Of a stretch of DNA of 64,000 nucleotides, positions 11,028-22,556 are shown piece by piece. The position numbers were made by a program, and so were the translations under genes. Origin of the DNA: Persicaria tinctoria (Eukaryota; Streptophyta; Magnoliopsida; Caryophyllales; Polygonaceae); the NCBI GenBank assembly GCA_037127255.1, contig JBANSL010000014.1:2234501-2298500 (forward strand), given 5' to 3'. Numbering within the stretch: the first letter of the stretch is position 1; the number at the start of each line of letters is the position of its first letter. The notes beneath the pieces are model-generated. The model was not told the origin of the DNA, did not search any database, and saw nothing but the letters and a program-made list of their open reading frames with translations.

Positions 11028-11966
11028 ATGTCGAGTGCTGGAAACACACACTGGTGTTATCAGTGTAGGCAAGCAGTTCGGGCTCATGGCTATGGTAGCT
11101 TTACATGCCCTTACTGCAATGGGGGTTTTGTCGAAGAGCTGGAGGAGTCGGAGCATCGTAGTCCTAGTGGATTGAACTATGCCCCTGATCCGCTGGTGGG
11201 CTTGATGGAGGCTCTGGACTCCCTCATGCTGCGAAACAATCGGGATCCGAGGTTTGGAGTTATGGAAGCATTGGATGCTGTCATGAGCCGAAGGGTAAGG
11301 CCCGGTTTTGATCCTGAGCGTAGCCGATGGTTGAGTTTTCAAGGCCAATTTCCGGCTAGAACAGCTAGGAATGGTGGGTTTGAGGTGTTCTTCCATGGGA
11401 ACCCAGGAGGTGGCTTTACTCGAGGTGGTCAGGGTGACATATTTGTCGGACCAGGGTTGCACGACTTAATGGAGCAGCTCACTGGCAATGACCGACAGGG
11501 ACCACCCCCGGCAGCTCGTTCTGCTATCGACGCAATGCCCACCATAAGGATCTCACAAGCCCACCTCCGAAAGGACTCACACTGCCCTGTCTGCCAAGAC
11601 AAATTCGAGCTCGGGACTGAAGCAAGGCAGATGCCTTGTAACCACATCTACCATTCTGACTGCATTGTTCCATGGTTGGTGCAGCACAACTCCTGCCCCG
11701 TCTGTCGCCACGAGCTGCCTCCCTTAGGGTCCGCTTCTACCCCTCGTAGTCAAGCCCCAAGCATTTCTGCTGCTGCTACTACTTCAGGTGAAAGGGGTGG
11801 CAGCGACCAGACTCAGGGAAGGCGCAATCCGTTCTCGTCCCTCTGGCCCTTCCGCTCATCAAACGCAACCAACCGTGAGTACACGAGACCCGACAGTAGC
11901 AGCAGAACAGCCGCTCGCAGTGAGAATCATGGAATGGCTTACACCAGGTGGCCTTATAATCGCTAA
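11028..11966 (+). CDS. RING-H2 E3 ubiquitin ligase with N-terminal zinc ribbon (RING1-like)
   Basis: A single-exon protein of 312 residues. The N-terminus has a C-x2-C/C-x2-C zinc ribbon (WCYQC near residue 10, CPYC near 27) typical of the plant RING1/BCA2-like family. The RING-H2 domain lies at about residues 186-227 (CPVC ... CNHIYHSDC ... CPVCRHELPP) with all eight zinc ligands present. Between them are Gly/Arg-rich linkers, and the C-terminal 80 residues are Ser/Arg-rich and disordered. The start chosen is the first ATG; an upstream in-frame TTG is not credible in plants. Family members ubiquitinate substrates in the cytosol or nucleus, often in stress responses; the substrate is unknown. 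The leader is probably spliced and carries an internal duplication. Confidence 0.93.
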   Translation: MSSAGNTHWCYQCRQAVRAHGYGSFTCPYCNGGFVEELEESEHRSPSGLNYAPDPLVGLMEALDSLMLRNNRDPRFGVMEALDAVMSRRVRPGFDPERSRWLSFQGQFPARTARNGGFEVFFHGNPGGGFTRGGQGDIFVGPGLHDLMEQLTGNDRQGPPPAARSAIDAMPTIRISQAHLRKDSHCPVCQDKFELGTEARQMPCNHIYHSDCIVPWLVQHNSCPVCRHELPPLGSASTPRSQAPSISAAATTSGERGGSDQTQGRRNPFSSLWPFRSSNATNREYTRPDSSSRTAARSENHGMAYTRWPYNR

Positions 11967-12213
11967 AGCTTTGTGTTGCTGTCATCTGTCTCTGATCTTA
12001 CAGCAAAGATTGCAACAACTTGTATAAAACAAGTACTACTCATCTTTTTACCTGAAACTTTTGTATGCACTTAAAACCATTGGTCTTGAATTTTCTCAAT
12101 GCTTCCACATGTTAATACACAATTTGCAATTCTGTCATCATCTTGAATCTTGATCTTCTATTTGACTGTAAAGATTAAAATGATACCTTTCTAAGTTATT
12201 ATAGAAGATAAGA

Positions 12214-12435
12214 CTTGGGTGTGCTTGGATTCCAATGCATAATGTATTATAATTATAAACACTTGAATAGTGTTTGGTTACATATTTTATAATGTGTTTA
12301 AAATAATGTAAAATTTTAAATAAAATACCTTATAAATTGTGTCAATTAATTCAAATGAGTAACCAAACACTATTTAAGTGTCTATAATTATAATTGCATT
12401 ATAAACATAATACATTGGAATCCAAACACACCAAA
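12214..12435. mobile_element. Palindromic MITE (Tourist/hAT-like)
   Basis: The left arm GGTGTGCTTGGATTCCAATG (from about 12218) is complementary to the right arm CATTGGAATCCAAACACACC (ending about 12433). Pairing continues inwards (CACTTGAATAGTGTTTGGTTAC against GTAACCAAACACTATTTAAG), so the roughly 215-bp element could fold into one long hairpin. No transposase. A further inverted match lies just outside (GATACCTTT near 12183, AAAGGTATC near 12434). The superfamily is uncertain because no clean target duplication was seen. Confidence 0.7.
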
Positions 12436-12748
12436 GGTATCATCTTACTATTTTCTTTTAAGTGTAGTGACATTTGACATTTTGCTTAAATTTAGCTAAC
12501 ACTATTTATCGAAGTAAATAAAAATGTTATTTTTGTCACATAACTTTTTTAAATATGTATTTATTTTTAACAAGTCATCTTTTATAAAGATAGCAAAAAA
12601 TATCTTTTTCCTGGTCTGAAAATAACTTTTTGACATGAAACATTTAACAAATTACTCTAAAATAAATTGAACTTACCTCTTTGACATCCACATTAGGTGA
12701 TTTTTCATTAAGAAAAGAATGTCAATGAGTTGTTTCCAATTGTCGATA

Positions 12749-12961
12749 CTCCATCTATTGAAAAAAATATGTCATTTATTATTATTCACACATGTTCTTT
12801 TATATAATAAAAACTATATAGAAAACAGGTCGTTTATTATGCGTGTACATTTTTTTAGATAATAAAAACTATATAAAAGATCTACAATATTTTTTAATAA
12901 AAAAAATTATCATCTAAAAAATTTGCTTGAATAGTAAGCGACATGTTTTTTCGGGAGGGAG
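12749..12961. mobile_element. Stowaway-like MITE
   Basis: A 213-bp AT-rich element with ends CTCCATCTATTG and (reverse complement) CTCCCTCCCGAAAAAA, flanked by TA on both sides (12747-12748, 12962-12963). The ends resemble the CTCCCTCCGT terminus of Stowaway (Tc1/Mariner) MITEs. No coding capacity. Confidence 0.7.
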
Positions 12962-12963
12962 TA

Positions 12964-13986
12964 AGAAAGAATTTGCTAATTTGCACAAATTATATAGATT
13001 TATAGCAATTTTTTATTTTAAAAATATTATGAAAACATACCGTATTATAATCTCTATCATTTTAAACCTTATATTATTTTAAGCAGTGTAAATTATGAAA
13101 CCCAAATATAATATTTATTTTAAACTCATATTGTTTTTTTTTAACATACTACAAATTATATTTATCAAACAAAATTTAATAATTTATATACAGTATTTAA
13201 ATTTATAATCACACTGTAAACTTACCCCAAAATAACACAGTTTAGTTTACATTCAGTTCACATCTCATCAGCCCAACAACTACCTATGAAAAATTCTGCG
13301 CACTATATTTCCAAAAATACCCTCATCTTTATAAGGAAATGGCAGCCATTGCCCCGCTCCTTTCGTGGCCTCCATTGTTGAAGCTTCCGCAAGCTCATCT
13401 CCCCCTTTGTTCACTACAAAGAGCTCTTGCTCGATTTCCAGTGGGTTACATACAGTGTACCCGCGCCGCCGCGCGCTATAGCTTTCCAGGTGGTTACATA
13501 CAGTGTACCCGCGCGCTCTCTCTCTCTCGCAGGCATACATCTATCCCTAAAATTCACTTCCTCTTCCACCTCCATTTCCCCTTCATCTCAATTAGGGTTT
13601 TCAGTGATTGCGCCCAGCCTTGTCTCCCCGTTTTTGTACGAATTAGCTACGTAGGTGGATATCAAGTGAAATCAGGCAATTGATTGAAGATTTTTATTTC
13701 TTAAAGTAAGCAATTTTATTTTGTATCTCTGTGATTTTGAGTTCTGGATTTCAGTTTCCCTCGATTTCTTATGTGCCATTTTCATGGAATTTGCCTCCAT
13801 GCCACCGTCCGTTGAAGAGAGAAGCTCACTTGCACAGGGGCAAAGTTGTCAATTATGAAAACAATTTATTATCCGATTAATTTCATTCCCTGGTTTGGAG
13901 GAAATTTGACAAACACAGTTCACAGTTTTGAGGAATAAATTTCATTCCCAGTTTTTGTGCAGCTTTCGGAAATCAAATACAAGGCT
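12964..13986. other. AT-rich spacer, then promoter and leader of ispE
   Basis: 12964-13330 is AT-rich with no feature. From about 13340 the sequence becomes pyrimidine-rich and GC-richer, consistent with promoter or 5' leader. It includes a direct repeat GGTTACATACAGTGTACCCG (about 13443 and 13491), each copy followed by a CG-rich run. Short open frames here are not supported as genes. Confidence 0.45.
13443..13513 (+). repeat. Short direct repeat in the ispE upstream region
   Basis: Two copies, about 48 bp apart, of GGTTACATACAGTGTACCCG followed by CGC-rich sequence. Each contains the near-palindrome TACAGTGTA. They could be paired regulatory sites or a small slippage duplication. Confidence 0.7.
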
Positions 13987-16900
13987 ATGGCAGCTTCTTC
14001 CCTACTTCTCCACAATCCCAATTTCCACCCATCTTTGAATTCGGTGAACAGAAGCAGTGGATTTTCCACATTTAGGGGATATGGGTCTTGCTCTTTCAAC
14101 CCAAAACCTCACTTTCAGGCATACCCATCTGTCAAAGCCATGTCTACTATCAATTCGCAATCTGGTAAACAGAAGAAACAAGTTGAGGTATCACTTATCT
14201 GGGTTTTGCCTTTTCCAATTTCAATTAAGCATTCAAAGTTCCTATTTTAATCATTTGAGGAATTTTTTTTATTGTTTGTGTTTGGGATCTGTGGATTAGA
14301 TTGTGTATGACCCAGATGAAAGACTTAACAAGTTAGCAGATGAAGTGGATAAGAATATAGGGCTTGGAAGGCTCACTCTCTTTTCACCTTGCAAGGTCAC
14401 TCATTTGCTTTCCTTTGCATTGTATTTGTAGTTAGTCTGTGATTCTCAATCCATGTGAATTTTGAGTTTTTTTTTGGGTATGAATCAGGTTAATGTCTTT
14501 TTGAGAATAACTGGAAAAAGAGAAGATGGGTACCATGATTTGGCATCTTTGTTCCATGTAAGTGTTTATAACTTGATTGATTGTCCAGTGCAAACAGGTG
14601 GTTCTGTTCATCTCTTATTGTTGTATCTTCCAGCTGATTTCGCCCTTTAATTTAGGTGATTAGTCTTGGAGACAAAATTAAGTTTTCATTGTCGCCTTCA
14701 AAAACCAAGGACCGCTTGTCAACGAACGTGCCAGGGGTTCCCCTTGATGAAAAGAATTTGGTAAGGGACGAGTGAGGCATATTCATTTCAAGTAACTTCA
14801 CAAGTAATGATTCGATGATTATAGAGGTTCATGTATCTGAGCTCTCATTTGCAGATTATTAAAGCCCTTAATCTATACAGACAAAAGACGGGCAGTGAAC
14901 AATACTTCTGGGTATGCATGTTATTGATGATGAACTGACCTGAATTCAGATCTTTTATTTTTAATATTCACTGGAAATGTTCATCATTTCTATCTGTGTG
15001 GACAGATCCATCTTGACAAGAAGGTTCCTACGGGCGCTGGACTTGGAGGAGGAAGCAGCAATGCTGCAACTGCACTGTGGGCAGCTAATCAATTTTCTGG
15101 TGGAATTGCATCTGAGAAAGAGCTTCAAGAATGGTCCGGTGAAATTGGGTCCGATATTCCTTTCTTCTTCTCCTGTGGAGCAGCATATTGTACTGGTAGA
15201 GGGGAGGTATGCCATTTCAAGTACGACACAACTTTAAAACTTTCACTTCTTAGCTTCCCATGTTTTAATCAATCCATAGTCAATTCAGATCATCGAAGGT
15301 CTCCTATGCTTTCCTTATTCCTGAAAGGGTAGGTTTGAAATGTGAAACGCTAAGGCTTTGGTTTATCACTTGAGAAATTGGCTGCTACCAGAGACTGTGT
15401 TTGTATTCGGCCCATGTTTTTGATATAGGATCTTGTTTAGAATTTTCCATGTTAATTATTAAGCCCGTTCTTCCTTCTATGCAGGTTGTAAAAGATGTAC
15501 TGTCGCCAATACCATTGGAAACTCCCATGGTTCTCATAAAGCCCCAAGAGGCGTGCGCCACTGCTGAAGTCTACAAGGTACTGCATATGGTTTTGATGCC
15601 TTATTTTGTATTGAAAGAAAAGAGATGCGTCTTTGTTGTTGGTCCGGCATAACTTGCATCCCCATTCACTTTCAGCGCCTGCGCTTGGATCAAGCCAGCA
15701 AGGTTGATCCATTGACCTTGCTAGATAAAATATCAACAGAGGGGATATCACAAGATGTATGCATAAATGATTTGGGTAAGAATCATCTGTAGTTTTCACT
15801 CATTTTATTCTCTTTATCAGGAAAAAGCTGAGGCTATTAGATGATCCGGTTTTTAAACCAATATAATATTTCATCGTCAGCTTAGAGCCACACAGATAAC
15901 CCTCCATTACATGACATTTGCATTCCTTGAACTATTTTGCTGAATTTGGAATTAAGCTAAAGATTGGGACTTTTAGGACAATTTTAACTTGGGACACCTT
16001 ACATGAAGATGTATAAGAGGATGTCTTTGAACCTTTATTTACATTTTTGTGGTATCACAACTGCTGTTGCAACAAAATATGCATACATTGTTTGTTACTT
16101 TCAGTAGAGTTGGCTGAGAATTCCATGCTCAAGAGTTTCATGCTGAACTGACCTAAGACCTAAGATGCTTGATTTTATGGCACTTCAGAACCTCCTGCAT
16201 TTGAAGTTCTACCCTCTCTTAAAAGACTGAAAAAGCGTGTGATGGCAGCGAGCCGTGGACAATATGATGCGGTTTTCATGTCTGGAAGGTACGTATTTGC
16301 CATATTTTGCCGAATTAAAAATCTTAAAGCACATAATCTCTCAAGGTTACTGCCTACTAATAGAAGCAAAACTAATTTCAAGTTTCTGAATTAACAACTC
16401 TTAAGAAATGGACACCTGATAAGGTTATGCTTAAAAGAAGCTCTATGTTAGGCTGAAAGCCAGGCAGGCGGAGATGTGTGATCTTGACTTGTAAGATAAT
16501 CAGACCTTGGAAGCTAAGACTTCGCTTTAATCCCACCCACATTCCTTTATTAATTCCCATATGTTGCGATCCATAGTTGTCTAATCTAGAAATTGAAATT
16601 GAGCTATCAAACTTGTGGGTTTTTTCTGCGATCATGTACCCTCTTCCTGATCCAGGAAACGCCCTCCATCTTCGTTGTCAATCTTACATGGGATGTCCCA
16701 AAGGAATACCTGCTCTGTGTTTTCATCTACTGCTATATTATGTAAAAGCTTATCTGATCTGTAGACCATGGCTTTTTCATGACCGTGCAGCGGAAGCACT
16801 ATTGTTGGGATCGGTTCCCCAGACCCCCCGCAGTTTGTCTACGATGATGAAGACTATAAAGATGTCTTCTTATCAGGTACGTTTTCACACGACATTCAAA

Positions 16901-17383
16901 AACTAACTCACAAGCCTAGCAGTACGAATTTACGAAACTTCACAAAACCCGCAAACATCCAGAGGAACAGGGTCTGTTGATGGTACGATGCTATGTGACT
17001 TCTCGTTTCATCGGGTACAAAGGAGCAATTCATTGCAATGACATGAATACCAATCTTTTTGGCAAAAAAATGTTTACCAACTAGCTTGATGTCATCAGAT
17101 GAAGATTTGGTCCCTGAATTTCGCAAGTTCGCAATCAAACTACGAAAATGACTATTCTTCAATACTAACCAATCTTCTTGAATCTGGACCCTACAACTTC
17201 TTTCACCACATCCTTTCAAGTACTAGTTCATCAGATTCTTCTTCTATATCCTCTGCCATCTGACCCTTTTTCTTTTGAAATGCAGAAGCTACCTTCATCA
17301 CCCGCAAAGCCGGTGAATGGTACAGGGAGCCTGTTTCAAATGCTTCTGCAACACAAAATGAATGTTCTAATCCCAGTTGGTGA
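13987..17383 (+). CDS. ispE: 4-(cytidine 5'-diphospho)-2-C-methyl-D-erythritol kinase, plastid (IspE/CMK)
   Basis: Phosphorylates CDP-ME at the 2-hydroxyl with ATP in the plastid MEP route to isoprenoids. Eleven exons join in frame: 13987-14187, 14300-14395, 14489-14557, 14656-14760, 14855-14911, 15006-15206, 15485-15577, 15676-15775, 16189-16288, 16791-16876, 17286-17383, giving 401 residues, close to the family's usual length. Residues 1-60 are Ser-rich and suit a plastid transit peptide. The mature part opens with the GHMP-kinase N-terminal segment (KVNVFLRITGKREDGYH). The ATP-binding motif PTGAGLGGGSSNAA lies in exon 6 and the C-terminal glycine-rich motif SGSGSTIVG spans the exon 9/10 junction. 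All key motifs are intact. It ends 306 bp before the stop of the convergent UBA gene. Confidence 0.97.
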
Positions 17384-17688
17384 TGGAAATTCGGATGAAC
17401 AAGATTAGTGTGCAATTGCATTCGGCAAGATTAGTGTTTTTTAGGCCAGCAAGTAAATCTATATTCTTATGCAATCACCAGTTTTGATGTGTATGAATTT
17501 CGAACATACCAAAAGCAAATCAAGATGCTTCTTTCACAGAAAGGTAAGCCACCAAACAACCAACGACATTATAAGAGCCAACACCAACATTGAAAAGCAA
17601 GCACATTCATTCTGGGGTCTTTTTTTTTAACCATTTTGTTTTCACTATTTTCATTTTATTCACCAAGAAACCTCCCACATCACCACAT

Positions 17689-19674
17689 TCACAGCGAAGG
17701 AGAAGAAACAAACTGCCTAGGCAAGCTAAAAAGATCTTTCCCTTCAAACGGCGATGTCCATTCCTGAGACCCAGCAGATGGCGTGTCAGCATGAACATTA
17801 TCCTGGAATCCGTTTATGGAGACACCCCTCCCATTAGAGGAAGGTGGTCTTGTAGCTTGCTTCAGACCTCCGGCTGTGGCATTCGATTCATAGACGTTTA
17901 GGCTGCTGGTCTTCGGATGATAGGGAGAACTCAACCCTTGCCAAAACCCGTTAGTAGGCTTTGGCATCGAGGGCATGAAAGTCCTATCCAAGCTCCAGTC
18001 AATGTTGTTGTAGTCACAAGACGACATTGAGCCAGCTGTGTGCCAATCCACTGAAGATGATGACCCGGGTGAGCACACTGACAACCCAGAGAAGAGCCCA
18101 AGGGAGGACGCTACCGGAAGCGTTGGTGATGAACCCACTCTTTTCCACAATGCTTGTGCCCTGCTGGCTGCTTGCCAGTCCACCGGACTGGTACCTGGGA
18201 CAAACTGATGTTGCTGGTGATAGTGTGCTTGCTGGTACAACTGATGATTCGAGGTTAGATCATTGGGGCTGACACTACGGGTGGTTGGAATGTAAGGGAG
18301 TAAACCATTAGGCTTCATCATCTCTGAACTAGTAGGATACCAACCGGCTGCTGCGCCAGGTTGAGATGAAGAAATGCTTGAGTTAACAGGGGCCATCAGC
18401 TTTCCATTTACAGACTGTGGCCTCTGCATCATGACCACTGGTTCCCTCAATGTTGCTCCGGGATGGGCACTTTTATGTTCCGCTGTGACCTGAACATGGC
18501 GTGATTCTGTCTTGGTTGATGGAGGTAGCACCTGCAATGGTGATGCCAAGGAGTAGGAAACTGAAGGGGTTGATGATACAGCACCAGCAGGCCACCTTTT
18601 CTCAGTTGGTAATGTCATTTGTTGTGGTCGGCCCCATTCTAACTTTGACTGAACTCTTGTTACTGGCTGCACACTTTTGGTCATGATTTTTGGTGTTGGC
18701 CCTACTGAAACTGCTGCTTTGGTGTAGTTAAGCTCTTTATCATCCTTTCTCAGTTGAATCACTATGGTTGAAGTAGGCTTTTGTAGTAGCCTCGCAGAAT
18801 TCTGATTACTAGCTAATGAAATCTTACCATTGCTTATACTTGTGGGGTCATTGGTTTCCTCAGGTTTTGAAGACAAGGCAGGAAGATCTTGCTTTTGCGA
18901 CCGCAAGGTCTCTTCAGCCTTTTCAAGATCACCTTCACATGCCACTATGACTTTTTCAACTTCTGATTTCCCACATTTAAACCTGACCTCCATTTCTGCG
19001 ATCCGAGCAAGTTCTTCCGATATATCAATTTTCAAATTACCCCCAGTATCCAGATTTTGATCCTTGTGCTTATCTGCTTCTTCACCGTGTTCAAGCAGCC
19101 ATGCAATTGCTTCCTCTGCTCTGCCTTCATAAAAAATGAGTGCCATTGTTACTCGTTCTGCAGGGAATCCCATACCCACAAGCTGTTGTGTAAGAGCCTC
19201 TAGCTTTCGCGACATCAAAAAGCCACTACAGCGCTCATGTAATTCCAGAGCACGCCTCTCCTTTTGTCGCTGATGCTTCCTCTCATTTTTCTGACGGACC
19301 TTTTCCCTTTTGTCATTATCAGCACCTGGTATTACCTCTTGCCGAACTGGAACATTTGATGCTTTGTCTTTATGTTCTTCTGATTCCACAGATCGGTTAT
19401 CATTGTTGGAAGCAGAATCATAATCTGCTCCACTTCCATGTGTGCCACTATTGTCATCTGTTTCATCTATGTTGCGAAAGCGGCCATTTATTTGAAGGGA
19501 GGACAACAAGGATGTCGGTGATGTCTCTAGGGTATGGAAGGTCCCCAGAACTGGATTATATGCACTTGCTGGAATGCCAGATGTCCCATTTACGTTGCCA
19601 GGGGCCTTGGAGGAAACCTTCTGATCTTTTCCAGCCCTCTTATCCTTTGACTTTGATTTCGAAGATGGAGACAT
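17689..19674 (-). CDS. UBA-domain protein (plant-specific, Ser-rich)
   Basis: One coding exon, 661 residues. The start is the ATG at 19674; an in-frame GTG nine bases upstream is not used in plants. After a Lys/Ser-rich N-terminus and an acidic stretch, a strongly basic segment (KREKVRQKNERKHQRQKERR) precedes a UBA domain (about residues 155-200, GMGFPAERVTMALIFYEG ... AIAWLLEHGEE). A second UBA-like three-helix segment follows at about 215-260 (ARIAEMEVRF ... EGDLEKAEETL). The C-terminal 350 residues are Ser/Pro/Gln-rich and probably disordered. UBA domains bind ubiquitin; the partner is unknown. A leader intron is likely, with a minus-strand acceptor at 19695 (TGCAG|TTTGACG). It matches the plant 'ubiquitin-associated (UBA)/TS-N domain' family in layout. 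Confidence 0.9.
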   Translation of the reverse strand: MSPSSKSKSKDKRAGKDQKVSSKAPGNVNGTSGIPASAYNPVLGTFHTLETSPTSLLSSLQINGRFRNIDETDDNSGTHGSGADYDSASNNDNRSVESEEHKDKASNVPVRQEVIPGADNDKREKVRQKNERKHQRQKERRALELHERCSGFLMSRKLEALTQQLVGMGFPAERVTMALIFYEGRAEEAIAWLLEHGEEADKHKDQNLDTGGNLKIDISEELARIAEMEVRFKCGKSEVEKVIVACEGDLEKAEETLRSQKQDLPALSSKPEETNDPTSISNGKISLASNQNSARLLQKPTSTIVIQLRKDDKELNYTKAAVSVGPTPKIMTKSVQPVTRVQSKLEWGRPQQMTLPTEKRWPAGAVSSTPSVSYSLASPLQVLPPSTKTESRHVQVTAEHKSAHPGATLREPVVMMQRPQSVNGKLMAPVNSSISSSQPGAAAGWYPTSSEMMKPNGLLPYIPTTRSVSPNDLTSNHQLYQQAHYHQQHQFVPGTSPVDWQAASRAQALWKRVGSSPTLPVASSLGLFSGLSVCSPGSSSSVDWHTAGSMSSCDYNNIDWSLDRTFMPSMPKPTNGFWQGLSSPYHPKTSSLNVYESNATAGGLKQATRPPSSNGRGVSINGFQDNVHADTPSAGSQEWTSPFEGKDLFSLPRQFVSSPSL

Positions 19675-19694
19675 TTTTATCACAGCTCGTCAAA

Positions 19695-21470
19695 CTGCAC
19701 AAGCATGTTATTCCATCTTAGTGAGTGTGCATAATGGAAAATAAAAAATTATTCAATTTTCTTTTAAAATTAAAAGAATACTAATAGAATCAAACATTTC
19801 AATATAACTACCAGCCTTTGCTATTAGAGGCACATAAACACTATTACAACACATGTGAAAGAATTATTATTTTTTCCTTTTTGCCATGTAATCAGTAACC
19901 AGAAATCAATGCAAAGCCAAAATTCATAACAGTTCAACAACACAGATTCATGCCTTTTAACAGCCTACCAAAACTCAGAGCTAGTCTTATCCCACTAGGA
20001 GACATTTTCATTCAAACTTTCCCCTGTGATGTTCTAACAATTTCCCTCACCCCCTCCTCTAGTCTCACAAAAAATGATAAAATTTAATTCCTTTCTTTTC
20101 CATTCTCTCCTCTAAAAACAAACGAGCCCTTGGTGTATCAAAATCGGATCAACCAATGGTGGCCTAGCACCAATTAAATGACTGGATCCACCAGTTCAAC
20201 TAGTATCTGTTTGGATAGTCAGGTCCACTAGACTCTTCTTATCGAGGTTCAAGGATATCAAACATTATGCAGTACTCCTTAGCACATACAGATGCCCCAG
20301 AAACAAGATACACAGCTGCAAGCAATACATAGAATTGACAGAGTATGAGATGTACAGCCATAATGGCAACTTGAAATTCATGAATCCACGTACAATTTTG
20401 TCAAAAGGAAACTTCACGGAATTAAGAAGCTCATGTAATTAGACTTGAGTTATAGGAGCTCATATAATTAGACAGGTGGAGCAACAAAGAAACATCTTCT
20501 GGTCAAACATTACAATGGCCCCTTTTGTCCCGACACTCGACACTCGTGGACAACATTCACATTAACAACTTCTTCTTACAAAGACACATTAAGATCGCAT
20601 AATCTGAGGAACATAAAAAATTGTCAAAAAGAAAGAATGAATCCTTGAGCATGGAAACAGCAAAAGCAACGTTTTTTCACAAGAAAACAACTCCAGAAAT
20701 AAAAATGTAGAAGCCTAGCACTTGATCCTTTCCAAAGCAAGGGTACATCCTACTCCTACTCATAAGCAACATTCAGACCAGCAAAATTTTACTTTTGTAT
20801 CACCATTGATGATTATAGAACGGTGACTGTAATAATGCAACAAGACAGTCAATAATTAAAGAGAAATCTGGCAGTACTACTTAATAATTCAAGCTGAATT
20901 CTACTGACAGACCGAGGAGTCAATAAAAATAGCCACAACAGCAGAACTCAAGCAGCGTCGAAAGTAGGTCAAAAGGACGAAACAAATCGCGAAATCGCCT
21001 AGACCTAATAAATCTCTTAGGCGCAAACAAAAGCAGAACACCTTGCCAAATTCACGAAACCCTAACTTCCAAATTACGTAAATCTTTATGAGCGGAGGCC
21101 TCCTAAAACCATTCGATGTCAATCATTGAACAACCACAAGAAACAACAATTCGCAATTGAAAAACAATCACAAATCAATGAACCTCGCAAGAATCAGCAG
21201 CGAATCCGAAACCGAAATGGAAGGGGGAAATGATAAAGGGAGACGAAGAAGATCGATAAGAAGAGAGACGAAAACGAACCAGATGATGCAGATGGATCGG
21301 TGGATGGATCGACGGGGGAGATCACGGTGGAACAAGAGATTTGAAAACGCTCGAGATTGGGGAGAGAGAGGGGAAAAGCTTGGAGAGAGAGAGAAAGAGG
21401 TGAGAGATTGCGAGGCTGAAACTGAATCGACAAATTAGGGTTTTTGGGACGCCGATAATGGGGAAAAAGG
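19695..21470 (-). other. 5' leader and leader intron of the UBA gene
   Basis: No coding sequence. The leader intron probably runs from about 21.28 kb (donor uncertain) to the acceptor at 19695. The minus strand at 21300-21430 is CT-rich (CTCTCTCTCTCC), typical of a plant 5' UTR, so transcription likely starts near 21.4-21.5 kb. Confidence 0.5.
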
Positions 21471-21997
21471 GGAAAGCTGGAAACAAAATGGAAGTGAAAT
21501 TGGGGTCGGAGAAATAATAAGCTTTTAATTTCTCTTTTTGGCTGAATTTTTATATGTTTTCCACGATTATTTTTATTTTTTATTTTCTTTTTTGATAAAT
21601 AAATAGTCGTCAACTTTGCGTATTTATTGCTCCAAACCGGATCGTTGGCCTTTAAGTCTTGAAAGCGAATTTTAATAATTTCGAGTTGAATCATATTATT
21701 GAAAGGACCAAAAGATCAAAGTCCAAGGAGAGAGACGAGATGAGGGGCCGGGCGATCGAGCACGAAGTAAGATCATCGCTCTTCGTCTCGTCTGTTTTCT
21801 TATTGATCTCATTTGTCATTGTGGTTGTGAGGAAGCACTAAATGTGGAACTTGGAGAAATATTGATGCCCGAGTCATTACTCGAACAAAAGTTGATGATC
21901 AATGGCTTCGAATTGACCTTGCCATTGGGAATCAACTCGATATCAACATTGTAAATCCAGGTTGGGTTTATGATCAAGAACGAGGGTTAAGAAGATG

Positions 21998-22109
21998 ATA
22001 GTGTACATTGATAACTAAATAGGTCGGACTATCAAGGTTGAGTGGATAAGTACATCTTCGTACTTTTCTTATCGTGAAATAGTGTACATTGATAACTAAA
22101 TAGGTCGGA
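21998..22109 (+). repeat. 31-bp direct repeat
   Basis: ATAGTGTACATTGATAACTA and the following eleven bases (21998-22028) recur exactly at 22079-22109, 50 bp apart. It lies just left of a MITE and may mark an old insertion or slippage event. Confidence 0.85.
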
Positions 22110-22136
22110 ATCCCAAGGAGAAGATAGATACACTAA

Positions 22137-22553
22137 GAGCATCCCGAACAACTCATCTAAAAAATCTCTAAAATAGAGAGCAAAATAACAAAATCTCTAA
22201 AAAATTTACACTACAACTTCAACAGACTCTCTATTATACAAATTGCTACATTTAATATACACTATAATAGATACATAAATTCAGAATTTAATAAATAAAA
22301 TTCCAATAACTTAATTAAATCAATAGTCAACCACCAATGAACAAATAGGTAAGCATTGAAAGAGGTGAACGCACTAAATTTTACAAATTCTAAGTTTCTA
22401 ACCCTTCCTATAAATTTAGAGATTTTTTTCCCTCTCTCCATCCATTCTTCTATTTTAAAGATGAGTTTAGAGAAGCTGTTGGGGAGAAAAAAATGACATT
22501 TTTCTCTAAAATCTTCCATTTTCTCTATTTTAGATAAGCTGTTGGGCTTACTC
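22137..22553. mobile_element. PIF/Harbinger-type MITE (Tourist-like)
   Basis: A 417-bp element flanked by the 3-bp duplication TAA (22134-22136 and 22554-22556). The left end GAGCATCCCGAACAACTCAT matches the reverse complement of the right end, GAGTAAGCCCAACAGCTTAT, and both continue CTAAAA. It has no coding capacity. The TAA/TTA target preference points to PIF/Harbinger. Confidence 0.75.
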
Positions 22554-22556
22554 TAA

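Noticed and set aside
13339..13683. Open frame starting MAAIAPLLSW upstream of ispE
   Set aside because: The sequence is repeat-containing leader or promoter. The IspE transit peptide starts at 13987, and no intron links the two in frame.
18027..19060. Plus-strand open frames opposite the UBA gene
   Set aside because: Antisense shadows of a long coding exon with clear protein character on the minus strand.
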